Source: an uncultured Lachnospiraceae bacterium
Lineage (GTDB): Bacteria; Bacillota; Clostridia; Lachnospirales; Lachnospiraceae
Direction of reading: 5' to 3'
DNA: 64,000 bases
NCBI GenBank assembly: GCA_951800145.1
Contig: CATOJE010000002.1
Coordinates: forward strand, 50,902 to 114,901
This document shows, in pieces, positions 16,183 through 24,257 of the stretch. The notes beneath the pieces are model-generated. The model did not search any database. It was given only the letters and a program-made list of their open reading frames with translations, and was not told the origin of the DNA. Both the position numbers and the translations under genes were made by a program. Each line of letters starts with the position of its first letter. The stretch's first letter is position 1.

Positions 16183-16757
16183 AGGGAATACAGACTGCCG
16201 GCATTGCAGGAGCCGGACCAGGGTGTGGTGTCACCCATTTTACCATATTGATGGCGAATTATCTGACAGGGATGGAGCTGGAAAAGACTGCGGTGCTGGA
16301 GTGGAATCCGAATCACACCTTCAGAGAGCTGGCCCTTGTTTGTACTGGAAGAGAAGAGGACAAGGGGCCGGTATCGATTTTGGAGGTAGATTATTTTCCA
16401 AGCAGCGGTCCGGAGGATTTGGAGCTTTGCCTGCATAAGGGATATGAAAATATTTTAATTGATTTTGGAAGTATGGGGGATGCCCCGGCCCTGGAATTTC
16501 TGCAGTGCGGCAGGAAGTTTTTCCTTGGTGCGCTGAATGAGTGGAAAATCCTGAGTTTACTTAGCCGGAAGGACCGGATGATAAAGGGAAGAGGAAGCTG
16601 GACCTTTCTGGCGGCTTTTGGCGGGAAGGAGGCTAAAGAAGAGCTTAAAAGACGGTTCGGCCTGTCCTTTGAGCAGATTCCATATTCGCCAGATGCATTT
16701 TTCATCGAAAGAGAAATGGCAGTATTTTTAAGAAGGATTTGGAAGGAACAGCGGTGA
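16170..16757 (+). CDS. P-loop-like protein without Walker lysine (TadZ/CpaE/MinD-like fold)
   Basis: 195 residues. The N-terminus GIAGAGPGCGVTHFTILMANYL (given as core GAGPGCGVTH, residues 14-23) has the position and spacing of a MinD/ParA Walker A but carries Thr-His where Lys-Thr is expected. A later ENILIDFGSMGDAP resembles the Walker B/switch strand. The same TH-type motif occurs in the C-terminal domain of the upstream kinase, so the two are probably paralogous. TadZ/CpaE proteins localise Tad pilus machines; a link to the pilus cluster at 1-6.4 kb is inference. Coupled to the kinase by overlap. Confidence 0.6.
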   Translation: MAAVKGIQTAGIAGAGPGCGVTHFTILMANYLTGMELEKTAVLEWNPNHTFRELALVCTGREEDKGPVSILEVDYFPSSGPEDLELCLHKGYENILIDFGSMGDAPALEFLQCGRKFFLGALNEWKILSLLSRKDRMIKGRGSWTFLAAFGGKEAKEELKRRFGLSFEQIPYSPDAFFIEREMAVFLRRIWKEQR

Positions 16758-16784
16758 GCCTATGATGGTTAAAGGGAAGTTAAT

Positions 16785-16862
16785 ATGTCACAGTATCTAG
16801 CCTCCTTGCCGCCGCTGCTTCGGAAGCATCTTTTCCAAATGCAGACAAAGGATAAGCGATGA
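16785..16862 (+). CDS. Possible small ORF (25 residues)
   Basis: Encodes MSQYLASLPPLLRKHLFQMQ plus TKDKR. A purine run AAAGGGAAG precedes the ATG by about 5-8 nt. It sits between two genes of the kinase operon. Amphipathic with a basic C-terminus; no family recognised. Could be fortuitous. Confidence 0.3.
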   Translation: MSQYLASLPPLLRKHLFQMQTKDKR

Positions 16863-16877
16863 GAATGGAGGGATGGT

Positions 16878-17252
16878 ATGGGAAAGGACAGACGAAGGCA
16901 CAGGATCCATAAGGAACAGCATGCCTATGTAAACCGGCTGAGAAGTTACCGGGATAATGGGATTCCTATTTTTATTGATGGAAAGATTAGCTGGAAGGAA
17001 CAGGATTGGTATAAGATTTTTGAGGTCCGGGAGGACGGGGGAGTATATATGGCGGATTATATTAACTCGGAAAGAGGAAATCTGTCAGAGATTCATTTTG
17101 ATCTCGTCTATCTGGACATCGAGGTCCGCCAGGCCTGGGAAAACCAAAAGCGTTTAGAGGAAACGGTTCACAGAGCACAAATGCAGCACTATAAGTCTGT
17201 ATTACAGCAATTCCAGAAGGAAAAGGAGGAGAGGGAGGAAGATGAGTTGTAA
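16878..17252 (+). CDS. Conserved-type hypothetical protein in kinase operon
   Basis: 124 residues, not recognised. The N-terminus is very basic (MGKDRRRHRIHKEQH), the centre is beta-rich with many aromatic residues (WYKIFEVREDGGVYMADYI), and the C-terminal third is charged and helical (RAQMQHYKSVLQQFQKEKEE), probably coiled coil. GGAGGGATGGT precedes the ATG. Its position suggests a job with the kinase and P-loop-like protein. Confidence 0.6.
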   Translation: MGKDRRRHRIHKEQHAYVNRLRSYRDNGIPIFIDGKISWKEQDWYKIFEVREDGGVYMADYINSERGNLSEIHFDLVYLDIEVRQAWENQKRLEETVHRAQMQHYKSVLQQFQKEKEEREEDEL

Positions 17253-17343
17253 CATGAAATATGAATTCAGAAAGGAGGCGAAGCCATTCCAGCCAGTTGA
17301 ATTCAAGAAAGAAATAATAAAAAAATCCTCTCCTCAGCTGTAA
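17242..17343 (+). CDS. Possible small basic protein (33 residues) coupled to the preceding gene
   Basis: ORF MSCNMKYEFRKEAKPFQPVE plus 13 more residues ending KKSSPQL. Its ATG overlaps the 3' end of the previous gene by 11 nt, and GGGAGGAAG sits immediately upstream, an excellent ribosome site, which argues for real translation. Lys-rich, soluble, no family recognised. The next promoter's -10 begins 8 nt after its stop. Confidence 0.45.
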   Translation: MSCNMKYEFRKEAKPFQPVEFKKEIIKKSSPQL

Positions 17344-17347
17344 TCTG

Positions 17348-17356
17348 TGGTATAAT
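17348..17356 (+). promoter_or_regulatory. Extended -10 promoter for the GH18/SH3 gene
   Basis: TGGTATAAT, i.e. TG-n-TATAAT, with no good -35. About 64 nt upstream of the ATG at 17420. Confidence 0.5.
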
Positions 17357-17419
17357 CAAGGAAACGGAAACGTATCACAACAGGAAGAAATAAACGCCAA
17401 AGGAAGGACATTATAAATC

Positions 17420-19075
17420 ATGAAAAAAGTAGTTCCAATCCTGCTAGCCATCGGACTTTTACTCTGTATTTTGATCGGATATCTGGGCTATACTGCCTAT
17501 GAAAAATATTCACCTTCAAAGCAGTCCTCCGATTTGGAAAGCTATTACCAGGCATCTGGAAGCTCCAGCGCAGTTTACTTGGATGATGCCTATCAGGAGG
17601 TTCAGGCAGTTCTCCGGAATAATCAGGTATATTTTCCCATTACCTGGGTGAATCAAAACCTGAATGAACGGTTTTACTGGGATTCTAATGAGCACCTGTT
17701 AATCTACACCCTGCCGGAAGAGATTCTTTATATGGATGGAGATTCAAAGGGAGACAGCGGCATCTATGTGCTTTTGAATGAGGGGGAGGAGATCTATATT
17801 TCTTCTGAGCTTTTGACCAAATACACAGATGTGCGGGTCAGCGTATTTCAGGATGGCCCGGCTGCCCGGACCTTTGTGGATACAAAATGGGAGCCGGAGA
17901 CATGGAATATCTTAGAAAAGGGCGGCTCTGTCCGGGAAAAGGGCGGTATTAAAAGCCCTGTGGTAGTAAAGGAGCCGGAGGGGGCCCAGGTAAAGGTAAT
18001 CGATACCATGGAACGGTGGACGAAAGTGCGGACAGAGGATGGCCATGTGGGCTATATCGAGAAGCGCCGTCTGGGCCAGGAGGAAGGGATGACCTATATC
18101 AGCACCTTCCAGGCGCCGGTATACACGAATATTTCCATGGAACAGAAGATTTGCCTTGCCTGGCACCAGGTGACCAGCGAGGATGGGAATAAGACGATCC
18201 AGCGGCTTCTGCAAAATACCCGGGGGATTAATGTGATCGCACCTACCTGGTATGGGTTAATTGACAATGATGGAAATTTTACCTCCCTGGCAGATATATC
18301 TTATGTGGAGTATCTGCACCAGCAGGGAATTCAGGTGTGGGCCCTGATTGATAACTTTAGCTCGAATGTACAGACGGAAATCCTGCTTTCCAGAACCTCC
18401 ACCCGCCAAAAGCTGATCAACAGCCTGATGCAGGAGGCAGAGATCTATGGGTTTGACGGGCTGAATCTGGACTTTGAAAGTCTGAAGGATACTGCCGGGC
18501 CCCACTATATCCAGTTTATCCGGGAGCTGTCTGTGGCCTGCCGCAGGGAGCAGCTGGTCCTGTCTGTGGATAATTATGTCCCTGCCAGCTATAATTCCTT
18601 CTATAACCGGAAGGAGCAGGGCACAGTTGCAGATTATGTGATTATCATGGGCTATGATGAGCATTATGCAGGAGGGGAGGCCGGCCCGGTGGCATCCTAC
18701 ACCTATGTGGAGAATGGCATCGTGGATACCTTAAAGGAGGTCCCCAAGGAGAAGGTGATTAATGCCATTCCCTTCTATACCAGAGTCTGGACTGAGGATA
18801 AGGACGGCCAGGTGAGCTCAGAGGCGCTGGGAATTTCAGACGCCAAGGCCTGGGTGAAGTCGAACCGGGTATCTGTATACTGGCAGGAGGAATCCGGCCT
18901 CTATTACGGTGAGCTTGCAGGCAAGGAGGAACGGAAGGAGATCTGGCTGGAGGAGGAGAAGTCCATTGGCCTGAAAATGAACCTGATCCGGGATCAAGGC
19001 TTAGCTGGAGTAGCCTGCTGGAAGCTGGGATTTGAACCAGCAGATATCTGGGATATTGTAAAGGTGAATGATTAA
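17420..19075 (+). CDS. Membrane-anchored SH3b / glycoside hydrolase 18-like protein (YaaH/chitinase-like)
   Basis: 551 residues. An N-terminal signal anchor (VVPILLAIGLLLCILIGYLG) is followed by a copper-amine-oxidase-N-like region, then an SH3-type segment around residues 185-225 (GAQVKVIDTMERWTKVR, DGHVGYIEKRRLG), and a C-terminal GH18 barrel. The GH18 active-site strand is visible as GFDGLNLDFESL near residue 345-356 with the D-x-x-D-x-E pattern and catalytic Glu. Such proteins act on peptidoglycan or chitin-like glycans and are often linked to spore cortex or cell wall work. Downstream phosphoesterase and CwlD-like genes fit an envelope operon. Confidence 0.82.
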   Translation: MKKVVPILLAIGLLLCILIGYLGYTAYEKYSPSKQSSDLESYYQASGSSSAVYLDDAYQEVQAVLRNNQVYFPITWVNQNLNERFYWDSNEHLLIYTLPEEILYMDGDSKGDSGIYVLLNEGEEIYISSELLTKYTDVRVSVFQDGPAARTFVDTKWEPETWNILEKGGSVREKGGIKSPVVVKEPEGAQVKVIDTMERWTKVRTEDGHVGYIEKRRLGQEEGMTYISTFQAPVYTNISMEQKICLAWHQVTSEDGNKTIQRLLQNTRGINVIAPTWYGLIDNDGNFTSLADISYVEYLHQQGIQVWALIDNFSSNVQTEILLSRTSTRQKLINSLMQEAEIYGFDGLNLDFESLKDTAGPHYIQFIRELSVACRREQLVLSVDNYVPASYNSFYNRKEQGTVADYVIIMGYDEHYAGGEAGPVASYTYVENGIVDTLKEVPKEKVINAIPFYTRVWTEDKDGQVSSEALGISDAKAWVKSNRVSVYWQEESGLYYGELAGKEERKEIWLEEEKSIGLKMNLIRDQGLAGVACWKLGFEPADIWDIVKVND

Positions 19076-19141
19076 TCGCTCGTCAGATGAGACGTCAGGA
19101 TTCAGGAAAATGGGGAGCAGCAGCGGAAAGGAGCAGGAGCG

Positions 19142-20605
19142 ATGGCAAAAGAGAAGGGATGGAGCCGGAGAAGGGGCTTACTGTACATAGGCTTGATTTT
19201 GGGTCTTATGTGCGCCGGCTGCAGCAAACGGGAGTCAGAAATCGGGGCTCCGACCGTAAGCTCCAAGGCAGAGCTTCCCACAGAATCAGAGGAAGTAAAA
19301 ACCACAGAGCCTGATCAGGAAACCATCGAGCCATTTCCGGATGATGAGACTCAGGAGACCCAGGTGATGGAGGTGATTCCGGGTCATAAAATCCTGGTTG
19401 CCACGGATATGCACTACCTGTCCCGCCAGCTGACGGATCTGGGAAGCGGCTTTACCTATATGGTGGAGCATGGGGATGGAAAGGTGACGAATTACATATG
19501 GGAAATTACAGAAGCCTTTGTCCAGGAGGTTATCCGGGAAAAGCCGGAGCTTTTAATTCTCTGCGGGGACTTAAGTCTGAACGGGGAGCTGGAAAGCCAT
19601 GAGGAATTTGCCCGATATTTAAAAGAGATTGAGTCCCATGGGATTCCTGTGGTGGTGATACCAGGGAATCATGATATTAATAATCCTCAGGCATCCCGGT
19701 TTTTTGGTGAGGAACGGCGGCCGGCCCAGATAACCACGCCAGAGGAGTTTTGCCGGATTTATGGTTCCTTTGGCTATGATGAGGCCATCAGTCGGGATCC
19801 GGAATCCTTGAGCTATGTATATCCCATCAGCGAGAAGCTTTGGGGGCTGATGCTGGACAGCTGCCAGTATCAGAGCGGCTATTATGTAGGAGGAATGATT
19901 GATACAGAGACCTATGACTGGATTGAAGAGCAGCTGGATGCTGCCACAGAGGCAGATGTGATGCTTCTTCCAGTCAGTCATCATAATCTTTTAGAGGAGA
20001 GCCAGATATATGAGGATGACTGTACCATCGAGCACAGTGAGCGGCTGATCGAGCTGCTGCTGGGATGGGGGGCCCCTCTGTATTTAAGCGGGCATCTTCA
20101 TGTGCAGCATTTTATGAACAGTGACCAGGAGTGGGGAGGGGTCAGCGGGATTGATGAGATCGTTACCAGCTCTCTGGCAACACCGCCCTGCCAGTATGGT
20201 GTGTTATATTTTCAGGAGGAGGGGGCATTTCGGTATCATACCCAGATTTTAGATATGGATACCTGGGCGAAGTCCACGGATCAGACAGACATCCGCCTTT
20301 TAGAGTTTTCCAATTACCGGGTGCCGTTTTTGGAAAATGTATTTTATAATCAGGCCCATGACCAGCTGGAGAAGATGAAGGAGCTTGGATTTACAGATAC
20401 CCAGATGGGGCGGATGTCCCAGGTGTATGCCAGGGCAAACTGCTATTACTACTGGGGCCGCGCGGTGGAGATCGCAAAGCAGCTAAAGGAGAGTCAGGAA
20501 TACAAATTGTGGACCGAATATGCATCGGACAGCATGCAGGCCGTGTATTTAGACTATATTTTGGAGGAGGCTGTGGTGGATTATAATTTCCTGGAAAGAG
20601 AATAG
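19142..20605 (+). CDS. Calcineurin-like metallophosphoesterase lipoprotein
   Basis: 487 residues. Signal peptide with lipobox near LMCAGC (Cys at about residue 23), so it is anchored outside the membrane. Metallophosphoesterase motifs in order: VATDMHY, LCGDLSLNGE, VIPGNHDINN, PVSHHNLLE, SGHLHVQHF, giving the usual two-metal site. Substrate is not evident. It lies 66 nt after the GH18 gene with GGAGCAGGAGCG as ribosome site and 21 nt before the amidase, most likely one transcript. Confidence 0.85.
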   Translation: MAKEKGWSRRRGLLYIGLILGLMCAGCSKRESEIGAPTVSSKAELPTESEEVKTTEPDQETIEPFPDDETQETQVMEVIPGHKILVATDMHYLSRQLTDLGSGFTYMVEHGDGKVTNYIWEITEAFVQEVIREKPELLILCGDLSLNGELESHEEFARYLKEIESHGIPVVVIPGNHDINNPQASRFFGEERRPAQITTPEEFCRIYGSFGYDEAISRDPESLSYVYPISEKLWGLMLDSCQYQSGYYVGGMIDTETYDWIEEQLDAATEADVMLLPVSHHNLLEESQIYEDDCTIEHSERLIELLLGWGAPLYLSGHLHVQHFMNSDQEWGGVSGIDEIVTSSLATPPCQYGVLYFQEEGAFRYHTQILDMDTWAKSTDQTDIRLLEFSNYRVPFLENVFYNQAHDQLEKMKELGFTDTQMGRMSQVYARANCYYYWGRAVEIAKQLKESQEYKLWTEYASDSMQAVYLDYILEEAVVDYNFLERE

Positions 20606-20626
20606 CCGGGAGAGATACCGCATAAA

Positions 20627-21448
20627 GTGAAAAAAAGACATTGGCGGCATTGGATGAAGGGCATATTTTGGAATTGCATCCTTGGTATCTTTCTGCTGGC
20701 GGTGGTAACGGCCGTATCCCTTCATATGGGACAGCTGGATGAGGCAGCAGGGGTATTTTCCGGAGAAGGAAGCTTGATTCAGGGAATCTGGACGATTTTT
20801 TCACTGGATGGAGGAAAAGGCAGGTTCGGGGCAGGAGGAAGGGACGAAGCAGCCAGGGCGGTGGTGGTTTTAGACGCTGGTCATGGCGGTGTGGATCCGG
20901 GAAAGGTGGGGGTAGACGGTCAGCTGGAAAAGGAGATTAACTTAGCCATCGTGGTCAAGCTGAAGGCTTATCTGGAGGCCAATAACATTCAGGTGATCCT
21001 CACCAGGGAAAATGATAATGGATTATATCGCTCCGGAGATAAAAATAAAAAGTCCTCCGACATGAAAAAGCGGATCGAGATCATTAATGGGGCAGGGGCG
21101 GATGTTATGGTGAGCATTCACCAGAACAGCTATCACCAGCCTGGGATCGCGGGAGCTCAGGTTTTCTATTATCAAAGCTCTCAGGAGGGGAAAAAATTTG
21201 CCCAGATCATGCAGAAGCGGTTTGATTATTGCCTTGGAGATAAGAATACCCGCCAGGCCAAGGCCAATGGAAATTATTATCTCCTGTCCCACTCGAAGCC
21301 GGTATCCATCATTGTGGAGGCCGGGTTCTTATCCAATGCAGAGGAAGCGGCAAAGCTGGAGACCAGGGAGTATCAGGATAAAATCGCCTGGACCGTGGCT
21401 ATGGGGATTATACAGTATCTGAATCAAAAAGAGACAAGGCGCGCCTGA
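20627..21448 (+). CDS. N-acetylmuramoyl-L-alanine amidase, CwlD-like (Amidase_3)
   Basis: 273 residues from a GTG start. One N-terminal membrane helix (FWNCILGIFLLAVVTAVSL), a linker, then the Amidase_3 domain from about residue 82: VVLDAGHGGVDPG (zinc His), LEKEINLAIV (zinc Glu), VMVSIHQNSY (zinc His) and VEAGFLSNAEEA (catalytic Glu). It cleaves the MurNAc-L-Ala bond; CwlD homologues trim spore-cortex peptidoglycan. The role in sporulation is inferred from family. Confidence 0.88.
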   Translation: MKKRHWRHWMKGIFWNCILGIFLLAVVTAVSLHMGQLDEAAGVFSGEGSLIQGIWTIFSLDGGKGRFGAGGRDEAARAVVVLDAGHGGVDPGKVGVDGQLEKEINLAIVVKLKAYLEANNIQVILTRENDNGLYRSGDKNKKSSDMKKRIEIINGAGADVMVSIHQNSYHQPGIAGAQVFYYQSSQEGKKFAQIMQKRFDYCLGDKNTRQAKANGNYYLLSHSKPVSIIVEAGFLSNAEEAAKLETREYQDKIAWTVAMGIIQYLNQKETRRA

Positions 21449-21472
21449 AACTATGAGGCGCGCCTTATTTTA
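21436..21472 (+). terminator. Terminator overlapping the amidase stop codon
   Basis: AAGGCGCGCCT pairs with AGGCGCGCCTT (11 bp, 9-nt loop), followed by ATTTTAT. The amidase TGA lies inside the hairpin. Confidence 0.85.
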
Positions 21473-21490
21473 TCAAAAGGAAAGCTTTCT

Positions 21491-21736
21491 TTATGATTTT
21501 GACTTATATTCCTTTAATGCCTTGGCTAGCTGGTCCGGACAGGAAGTAGGCCGGGGCCCGCACTGAATCCCCTCCAGCCTGGCGATGGCATCATCAATAT
21601 CCATCCCCTCGATCAGCCGGGCAACCCCCTGGGTATTCCCGGCGCAGCCTCCCACAAAGGTTACATTGGTCAGTTTATTATCCTTTACCTCAAAGTGGAT
21701 CGAACGGGAGCAGACTCCCTGAGTTTTAAAATCCAT
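21491..21736 (-). CDS. TSCPD-domain protein (TIGR03905 type)
   Basis: 81 residues. Conserved features: N-terminal TQGVCSR, central FVGGCAGNTQGVARL, and C-terminal CGPRPTSCPDQLAKAL containing the TSCPD motif that names the domain (also found at the end of class II ribonucleotide reductases). Three to four conserved cysteines suggest metal binding. Function is not established. Own promoter on the minus strand. Confidence 0.88.
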   Translation of the reverse strand: MDFKTQGVCSRSIHFEVKDNKLTNVTFVGGCAGNTQGVARLIEGMDIDDAIARLEGIQCGPRPTSCPDQLAKALKEYKSKS

Positions 21737-21778
21737 ATGTTTTCCTCCTCACTTTTTAATACAGCATTATTATGAATA

Positions 21779-21806
21779 AGTATAATCCATTGAAAAAGAT
21801 TGTCAA
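21779..21806 (-). promoter_or_regulatory. Promoter for TSCPD gene
   Basis: Minus strand TTGACA, 16-nt spacer, TATACT, about 45 nt upstream of the ATG. Confidence 0.7.
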
Positions 21807-21817
21807 GACATTTATAA

Positions 21818-21847
21818 TGGATAAGAATATTAGATAGATGTTATAAT
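21818..21847 (+). promoter_or_regulatory. Putative mtnN promoter
   Basis: TATAAT at 21842-21847 with a weak TGGATA 18 nt upstream; divergent from the TSCPD promoter. Confidence 0.4.
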
Positions 21848-21875
21848 AAAATCGTATGGCACAGGAGGAAAGATT

Positions 21876-22568
21876 ATGTTAGGAATTATCGGAGCGATGA
21901 GCGAAGAGGTAGCGAAAATTAAAGAATGCTTAGACCATGTGATGGTAGAGACAAGGGCAGGGATGGAATTTTACCAGGGAAGCCTGGAGGGGAAGCCGGT
22001 GGTGGTGGTGCGTTCAGGCATCGGGAAGGTGAATGGGGCAATCTGCACTCAGATTTTGGCGGATTGCTACCAGGTGGAGGGGATTGTTAATACTGGAATC
22101 GCAGGCTCACTCCGGGCAGAGATTAATATCGGGGATATCGTCCTTTCTACCGATGCGCTGCAGCATGATGTAGATGCAACCGTCTTTGGCTATCAGGTGG
22201 GGCAGATTCCTCAGATGGAGTGCTTTTCCTTTCCCTCAGATGAGAAGCTTCGCAGTCTGGCCGAATCCTGCTGCCATCGGGTAAATCCGGATATCCGGAC
22301 CTATTCCGGACGGGTGGTGAGCGGGGATCAGTTTATTTCCAGCAAGGAGAAGAAGCAGTGGCTGGCAGAGCATTTCCAGGGATACTGCACCGAGATGGAG
22401 GGGGCTGCCATCGCTCAGACTGCCTGGCTGAATCAGATTCCGGTATTGATTGTCCGGGCCATATCCGATAAAGCAGATGACAGCGCCACGATGGATTACG
22501 AGACCTTTGAGGCGGCAGCCATCGCCCGCTCAGTGAACCTTCTTCTGGAGATGATTAAGCGCTTTTAA
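21876..22568 (+). CDS. mtnN: 5'-methylthioadenosine/S-adenosylhomocysteine nucleosidase
   Basis: 230 residues, full length. Motifs: GIIGAMSEEV at the N-terminus, VVRSGIGKVNGA, NTGIAGSL, the substrate-binding TEMEGAAIAQTA and VRAISDKADDSA with the catalytic Asp. It hydrolyses MTA and SAH to adenine plus the thioribose or ribosylhomocysteine, feeding methionine salvage and the LuxS route. AGGAGGAAAGATT precedes the ATG. No luxS is in the window. Confidence 0.95.
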   Translation: MLGIIGAMSEEVAKIKECLDHVMVETRAGMEFYQGSLEGKPVVVVRSGIGKVNGAICTQILADCYQVEGIVNTGIAGSLRAEINIGDIVLSTDALQHDVDATVFGYQVGQIPQMECFSFPSDEKLRSLAESCCHRVNPDIRTYSGRVVSGDQFISSKEKKQWLAEHFQGYCTEMEGAAIAQTAWLNQIPVLIVRAISDKADDSATMDYETFEAAAIARSVNLLLEMIKRF

Positions 22569-22625
22569 TCCAGCTTCAGCGCGATTTCAGGAGGAATTTG
22601 ACGAACGATTCTCCGCTTTCCCATC

Positions 22626-22654
22626 TTCCCAAATAGAAGCCAGGCGATTATAAT
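22626..22654 (+). promoter_or_regulatory. Putative promoter for membrane protein gene
   Basis: TTCCCA, 17-nt spacer, TATAAT, about 90 nt upstream of the ATG at 22747. Confidence 0.45.
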
Positions 22655-22746
22655 GGATACTATCAGGTGCAATCGAGAATCGTGTTAAGGCACAAGGCAG
22701 TACGAGAGAAAACACGAAAGAAGCACCGGAAGAAAGGGGAGCGAAT

Positions 22747-23703
22747 ATGCTGGAATTTTTACAGACAGGTAAAGCAATTTATGTTTTAGCTGCAGTATGC
22801 CTGATTGGTATGTTAAGTAAACTGGCAGCGAGTAACCTCTACAAAGGATTAATTAAAGAAACAGGAAACATGATGCTGACAAAGAATAAATGGCTGCGGG
22901 AGCTAAGACAGCGGGCCGAGGATACATATCGATTAAACCAGGGTGTAGCTAATACCCAGGTATTTGTAGAAAAGCAAATCTATGAGGCCAGGATGGGCAT
23001 GTTTACGCCGGAGGGATGGAGCGGATTTTCCAATCAGCTGACAGCGCTCTGCTTTCTCTTAGGAGGAGCGGCTGCTTTCCTGGCATACTGGTATCGCTGT
23101 GATTCGTATTATATTGTGCTGTACAGCGCCATGGGCGTGCTGTCAGGGGTATTTAACATCATGGTGGATTATGGAGCAGGGCTTTCGGACAAGCGTCAAA
23201 GGCTTAGCGTGGGGATTCAGGATTATCTGGAAAATGTTCTCTGGAAACGCCTTGGCCGCGATCGGCTCCCTGAGCTGGGGGAGGAAAAGGATGTGATCGA
23301 ATTGAATCCGTCTGCTTCCTCTAAGGAGCCGGTCCGTCTCCTCAGAGGAAGAAAACGGGAGGAGGCGGCTCTTCACGGAAAGGGCGGCGCTGCCGGTGAG
23401 CGGGCGCGGGGAGGCCAGGAGAATTCCCCTGCCTCAGCCAGAAATGTCCGGGAGAATGTAAACTTTAAGCGGGGGAGGACACAGCCAGAGGGAGAAGAGG
23501 GAGAAAAGAATGACGAGGCCTTAAGCCAGCTGCGGAAAAGCCTGGAGCAGGCAGCGGCCGGCCGGAGCCAGCCGCCTAAGGCCCAGGAGAAGGCCGGAGT
23601 CCGATCCTTAGGAGAATTATCTGCGGGAGAGAACTGGATGAAGGATCTGAAGCCAGAGGAGATTAAGGTGCTGGGAGAAATTATCCGGGAGTATTTAGGA
23701 TAG
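22747..23703 (+). CDS. Membrane protein of unknown function
   Basis: 318 residues, not recognised. Membrane helix at residues about 10-27 (IYVLAAVCLIGMLSKLAAS), a soluble helical stretch, then two helices around 98-140 (ALCFLLGGAAAFLAYWY, YIVLYSAMGVLSGVFNIMV). The C-terminal half from about residue 190 is a charged, proline/glycine-rich tail ending in a short helix (LKPEEIKVLGEIIREYL). Monocistronic between a promoter and a strong terminator. AAGGGGAGC precedes the ATG. Confidence 0.65.
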   Translation: MLEFLQTGKAIYVLAAVCLIGMLSKLAASNLYKGLIKETGNMMLTKNKWLRELRQRAEDTYRLNQGVANTQVFVEKQIYEARMGMFTPEGWSGFSNQLTALCFLLGGAAAFLAYWYRCDSYYIVLYSAMGVLSGVFNIMVDYGAGLSDKRQRLSVGIQDYLENVLWKRLGRDRLPELGEEKDVIELNPSASSKEPVRLLRGRKREEAALHGKGGAAGERARGGQENSPASARNVRENVNFKRGRTQPEGEEGEKNDEALSQLRKSLEQAAAGRSQPPKAQEKAGVRSLGELSAGENWMKDLKPEEIKVLGEIIREYLG

Positions 23704-23718
23704 TAAAGAAAATAAAGA

Positions 23719-23750
23719 AAATCAGCCGGCTGAATGCCGGCTGATTTTTT
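23719..23750 (+). terminator. Strong intrinsic terminator
   Basis: AATCAGCCGGC pairs with GCCGGCTGATT over 5 nt, followed by TTTTTT. Confidence 0.9.
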
Positions 23751-23756
23751 GTGGAA

Positions 23757-24023
23757 TTATTCTTCAATTACCTGGATTTCCAGGTAATCAAAGGCGATCT
23801 CCTCCACAAAATTATCACTGGAAAACCTGGTTTTATCGTGCTGCTTAAATGCACGGATATTCGATTCCAGCCAGAGGGGCTGTCCCAGATCAAACTGATA
23901 GCAGATCTCCTCTAACGCGCCGAAAACCATCTGAGTCCGGGACATGGAGTAGTCGGTCATACAGATAACGGTGTCTTTGACCAGATGATTCTCCTTCCAG
24001 ATTTTTCCCCACATACGAAACAT
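23757..24023 (-). CDS. Hypothetical protein
   Basis: 88 residues, soluble, with no motif I recognise (KDTVICMTDYSMSRTQMVFG, ESNIRAFKQHDKTRFSSDNF). AAGGAGG lies about 9 nt before the ATG and a promoter is found upstream, so expression is credible. Stop codon is close to the convergent terminator at 23719-23750. Confidence 0.6.
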   Translation of the reverse strand: MFRMWGKIWKENHLVKDTVICMTDYSMSRTQMVFGALEEICYQFDLGQPLWLESNIRAFKQHDKTRFSSDNFVEEIAFDYLEIQVIEE

Positions 24024-24088
24024 ATCCGGCAGCCTCCTTGTTTATGCAATCTGCCTGCCCCCGGTCTGTGAGCAGTAGCAATGAATTC

Positions 24089-24117
24089 AGTATATCGGAT
24101 TTTGAGAAGAAAGTAAA
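24089..24117 (-). promoter_or_regulatory. Promoter for the 88-residue hypothetical
   Basis: Minus strand TTTACT, 17-nt spacer, TATACT. Confidence 0.5.
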
Positions 24118-24134
24118 GAAGCTTTGGCTTCCTC

Positions 24135-24163
24135 TTGTAATTAATGGAAAAATAGAATATAAT
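24135..24163 (+). promoter_or_regulatory. Promoter for coiled-coil membrane protein gene
   Basis: TTGTAA, 17-nt spacer, TATAAT, about 95 nt before the ATG at 24258. Confidence 0.6.
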
Positions 24164-24257
24164 TTTAATCAGTTATAAATGTGGAAGGACTTAGAAGGAA
24201 CCGAAGAAGTCGATTTTGGGAAGTACAGCACTCTGAGATACAAAGGAGGATAGCGGT

